DNA from: CAWKZT01 sp963854565
GTDB taxonomy: Bacteria; Actinomycetota; Acidimicrobiia; Acidimicrobiales; JAHEJN01
Length of the DNA: 24,032 nucleotides
Direction: 5' to 3'
Assembly (NCBI GenBank): GCA_963854565.1
Contig: CAWKZT010000011.1
Location: 1-24,032 of the forward strand
The translations under genes were made by a program, and so were the position numbers. Below the pieces are notes generated by a model. The model searched no databases, was not told where the DNA came from, and saw only the letters and a list, made by a program, of their open reading frames with translations. Shown here in pieces: positions 21,747 through 24,032 of the stretch (positions are counted from its first letter, which is position 1; each line of letters opens with the position of its first letter).

Positions 21747-22778
21747 CTAGCCAAAAAATGTCTTGGCAACATCCCACAACTGCGGATCGATGGTCTTGAG
21801 TCCGCCCACGGCGTCGTCCAGGCTGACGGTAGTCATGCCTGCATTTTGGAAGGACACCATCCGACCAAAGTCCCCTTGATGTACGGCATCGATTGCTGCG
21901 ACGCCGTACCAGGTACACAACACCCGGTCGAATGCCGACGGTGTGCCGCCACGCTGTACGTACCCCAACACGGTCACTCGGGTTTCGAACCCGGTCAGTT
22001 TTTCGATCTCGGCCGCCACGGTTGCGCCAATCCCACCGAGACGCTGATGTCCGTAGATGTCAACCTCAGGCTCGACAACATCGAGGGTGCCAGGTTTCGG
22101 TAACGCTCCCTCGGCAACAACCACAATGGAGGCAAAGCGCCCCTTCTCGTGTCGCCGTTTAATGGACTCGGCAACTTCGGCGATATCAAAGGGTTCTTCG
22201 GGAACCAGGGTGACGGTCGCCCCTCCCGCTAAGCCAGCCCACATCGCGATGTGCCCGACATGACGGCCCATGACCTCAAGAACCATCACCCTGTCGTGCG
22301 ATTCGGCGGTGGAATGCAACCGGTCCACCGCGTCGGCGGCGACCTCAACGGCAGTCATGAAACCGAAAGTCATATCGGTGGCACTGATGTCGTTGTCGAT
22401 TGTTTTGGGGATTCCGATGACGTTGATAACCCCTTCGTCGTGCAAACGGCGCGCACAAGACAGCGTGCCTTCGCCGCCGATAACGATCATCGCATCAAGG
22501 TTTTGGTCAGCAACGGTGGCAGCAATCTTTTCGACGCCATCTTCTTGCATCCAGGGATGCACACGAGAGGTACCTAACACCGTTCCACCGCGCGTTAGCG
22601 TGCCGCGCATTGAGGCGATGCTCAGTTCTACGGTTTCGTTATTGATGACGCCCTTCCAGCCGTCCCGAAACCCGATTATCTCGTCGCCATAAGTATTCTC
22701 GGCCTTACGTACTACGCCTCGCATCACCGCATTGAGTCCAGGGCAATCCCCGCCGCCAGTTAGAACACCAACACGCAT
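21747..22778 (-). CDS. pfkA: 6-phosphofructokinase
   Basis: This enzyme phosphorylates fructose 6-phosphate to fructose 1,6-bisphosphate in glycolysis. The 343-residue product has the nucleotide loop TGGGDCPGLNA (7-17), GGEGT (101-105), PKTIDND (124-130, with the catalytic Asp) and MGRHVGHIA (170-178). Gly104 is the residue linked to ATP use, whereas PPi-dependent enzymes carry Asp there. Lys125 before TIDND is found in PPi enzymes and also in actinobacterial ATP enzymes of this group. ATP dependence is therefore likely but not certain. The ATG at 22778 has AAAGG 7 bases upstream and is preferred over 22814. The gene ends 40 bases from the convergent lipoprotein gene, and I see no terminator between them. 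Confidence 0.94.
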   Translation of the reverse strand: MRVGVLTGGGDCPGLNAVMRGVVRKAENTYGDEIIGFRDGWKGVINNETVELSIASMRGTLTRGGTVLGTSRVHPWMQEDGVEKIAATVADQNLDAMIVIGGEGTLSCARRLHDEGVINVIGIPKTIDNDISATDMTFGFMTAVEVAADAVDRLHSTAESHDRVMVLEVMGRHVGHIAMWAGLAGGATVTLVPEEPFDIAEVAESIKRRHEKGRFASIVVVAEGALPKPGTLDVVEPEVDIYGHQRLGGIGATVAAEIEKLTGFETRVTVLGYVQRGGTPSAFDRVLCTWYGVAAIDAVHQGDFGRMVSFQNAGMTTVSLDDAVGGLKTIDPQLWDVAKTFFG

Positions 22779-22873
22779 AACACACCTTTCGAAACCAGCC
22801 GGTGCCCACACCATGCCGGATTCTTGGGCCGTTCGCGCTCGTTCTTAGCAAGTTTGTGGTCTACGGTCCGAGT

Positions 22874-24032
22874 GTGAGCAAAACTCCTTCCCCGGCAACA
22901 ACTGACGACCACATAATTGCCATTGACGCTGGCACCACAAGTGTTCGCGCCATTGCCTTTGGCCATGACGGCAACCCATTGGCTAGCGCCTATCGCGAGT
23001 TCACCCAATACTTTCCAGAACCAGGGTGGGTCGAGCATGATGCGACAGAAATTTGGAAGACGACAGTCGAGGTTCTAACCGACGTTGTCGCTCAGGTCGG
23101 CCAGCCAACCACTATCGGTATCACCAACCAACGCGAGACCGCAGTTGTATGGGACAAACGGACCGGACTGCCCCGTCACCGGGCCATTGTGTGGCAAGAT
23201 CGCCGAACCGCCGCTACGTGCGATGCCATGGCCGAAGCGGGCCACCTTCCTTTGGTACGCTCCCAAACCGGCTTGGTTCTTGATCCCTACTTCTCGGCCT
23301 CGAAACTGCAGTGGCTCCTCACCAAAGGCGGGGTAAGCGACGACACCGACCTCGCCTTTGGCACTGTTGATTCCTGGCTCATTTGGAATCTCACCAACGG
23401 AGCCGCTCACGTCACCGACACCACTAATGCCAGCCGTACCGCACTTTTTGACATCACCACGATGGCATGGAGTCCTCAACTCTTAGAACTGTGGGGGGTC
23501 CGACCAGATTGTTTGCCCGAGGTCCGGCCTTCGAGCGGCCACTTTGGTGACGTTACCGCCGGCCTTCCCATCACAGAGGGAACCCCCATAACCGGAGTTG
23601 CCGGAGACCAGCACGCTGCCCTTTTTGGACAAGCATGCTTCGCCCTGGGCGACGCTAAGAACACCTACGGCACCGGCTCGTTTCTCCTAATGAACGTTGG
23701 TGAAACATGCCCCGAGCCTGTCAGCGGATTGCTCACCACTGTCGCTTGGTCTATCGAGATCGACGGCGTCCTTCGCCATACCTATGCCCTCGAAGGTGCC
23801 ATCTTTGTCACCGGGGCCGCCGTGCAGTGGTTACGGGACGGACTCGGCATCATTGACCAGGCCAGTGATCTCGAAGGCCTTGCTAAGCAATGCGAATCAT
23901 CGGACGGGGTCGTGCTGGTACCGGCCTTTACTGGGCTCGGCAGTCCGTGGTGGGATCCGTACGCTCGCGGCACGATTACCGGACTTACCCGTGGGTCAGG
24001 CCGGCCGCAGATCGCGCGTGCCGTAATTGATG
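22874..24032 (+). CDS. glpK: Glycerol kinase (C-terminal part cut by window edge)
   Basis: GlpK phosphorylates glycerol to glycerol 3-phosphate with ATP in the cytoplasm. About 386 residues are visible and the frame runs off the right edge. FGGY-kinase features are AIDAGTTSVRAIAF near the N-terminus (the common DQGTTSSR has Ala and Val here), FPEPGWVEHD, GITNQRET, VWQDRR, GTVDSWLIWNLT, GVAGDQHAALFGQ, KNTYGTGSFLLMN, YALEGAIFVTGAAVQWLRDGL and PAFTGLGSPWWDPYARG. These point to glycerol kinase rather than xylulokinase. The GTG at 22874 is the first suitable start and gives MSKTPSPATTDDHIIAIDAG. No ribosome binding site is visible. TACGGT at 22862-22867 could be a -10 element of a leaderless transcript. 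Confidence 0.93.
   Translation, partial: MSKTPSPATTDDHIIAIDAGTTSVRAIAFGHDGNPLASAYREFTQYFPEPGWVEHDATEIWKTTVEVLTDVVAQVGQPTTIGITNQRETAVVWDKRTGLPRHRAIVWQDRRTAATCDAMAEAGHLPLVRSQTGLVLDPYFSASKLQWLLTKGGVSDDTDLAFGTVDSWLIWNLTNGAAHVTDTTNASRTALFDITTMAWSPQLLELWGVRPDCLPEVRPSSGHFGDVTAGLPITEGTPITGVAGDQHAALFGQACFALGDAKNTYGTGSFLLMNVGETCPEPVSGLLTTVAWSIEIDGVLRHTYALEGAIFVTGAAVQWLRDGLGIIDQASDLEGLAKQCESSDGVVLVPAFTGLGSPWWDPYARGTITGLTRGSGRPQIARAVID

Noticed and set aside
22779..22873. Clear promoters in the divergent pfkA-glpK spacer
   Set aside because: Candidate -10 elements exist on both strands, but none has an acceptable -35 at 16-18 bases.
1..24032. tRNA, rRNA, rnpB, CRISPR arrays, transposases, or attachment sites
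   Set aside because: Nothing resembling these was seen on reading both strands, and all stretches above 300 bases are covered by supported genes.

Overview
The window looks like chromosomal DNA from a moderately GC-rich actinobacterium. An Acidimicrobiia-like lineage is my inference, not something the sequence proves. The supporting signs are a mraZ-led division and cell wall (dcw) cluster, a DUF3040 membrane protein, a MoxR/DUF58/transglutaminase operon, an MtrA/MtrB-like two-component pair followed by a GerMN lipoprotein, and an actinobacterial-type phosphofructokinase. I see no rRNA, tRNA, CRISPR array, insertion sequence or phage gene.

Layout. (1) Positions 1-10428, minus strand: a compact dcw operon in the order mraZ, rsmH, ftsL, ftsI, murE, mraY, murD, ftsW, murG, murC (murC runs off the left edge). 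Nearly every junction from rsmH onward is a stop/start overlap or a gap of a few bases. The exception is the 187-base mraZ-rsmH spacer. It holds a large imperfect inverted repeat and also a 68-codon ORF whose ends overlap the mraZ stop and the rsmH start. murF is missing from its usual place between murE and mraY. Upstream of mraZ are a 10-bp-phased TGGGG repeat array (probable MraZ operator) and a good sigma-70-type promoter. (2) Positions 10637-11597, minus strand: a lipoate ligase/octanoyltransferase-like enzyme, overlapped at its start by a small Trp/Arg-rich gene of unknown function. (3) Positions 11733-16092, plus strand: moxR, a DUF58 gene and a membrane transglutaminase, as an overlapping operon. 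(4) Positions 16081-17772, minus strand: dinB (DNA polymerase IV) and a DUF3040 gene. (5) Positions 17859-18967, plus strand: a small two-helix membrane protein coupled to an inositol-monophosphatase-family gene. (6) Positions 19005-21706, plus strand: mtrA-like regulator, mtrB-like kinase, and a GerMN lipoprotein resembling the N-terminal part of LpqB. (7) pfkA on the minus strand, 21747-22778, and a glycerol kinase gene on the plus strand running off the right edge.

How the genes work together. The dcw operon makes the peptidoglycan precursor up to lipid II (MurC, D, E, MraY, MurG) and supplies the septal polymerase pair FtsW/FtsI with FtsL. MraZ and RsmH head the operon and probably set its expression. 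The MtrAB-like system, known in mycobacteria and corynebacteria to act on cell wall and division genes, lies in the same neighbourhood. PfkA and GlpK belong to central carbon metabolism. The most unusual part is the mraZ-rsmH leader. It could be a structured cis-regulatory RNA, an undescribed small gene, or both.
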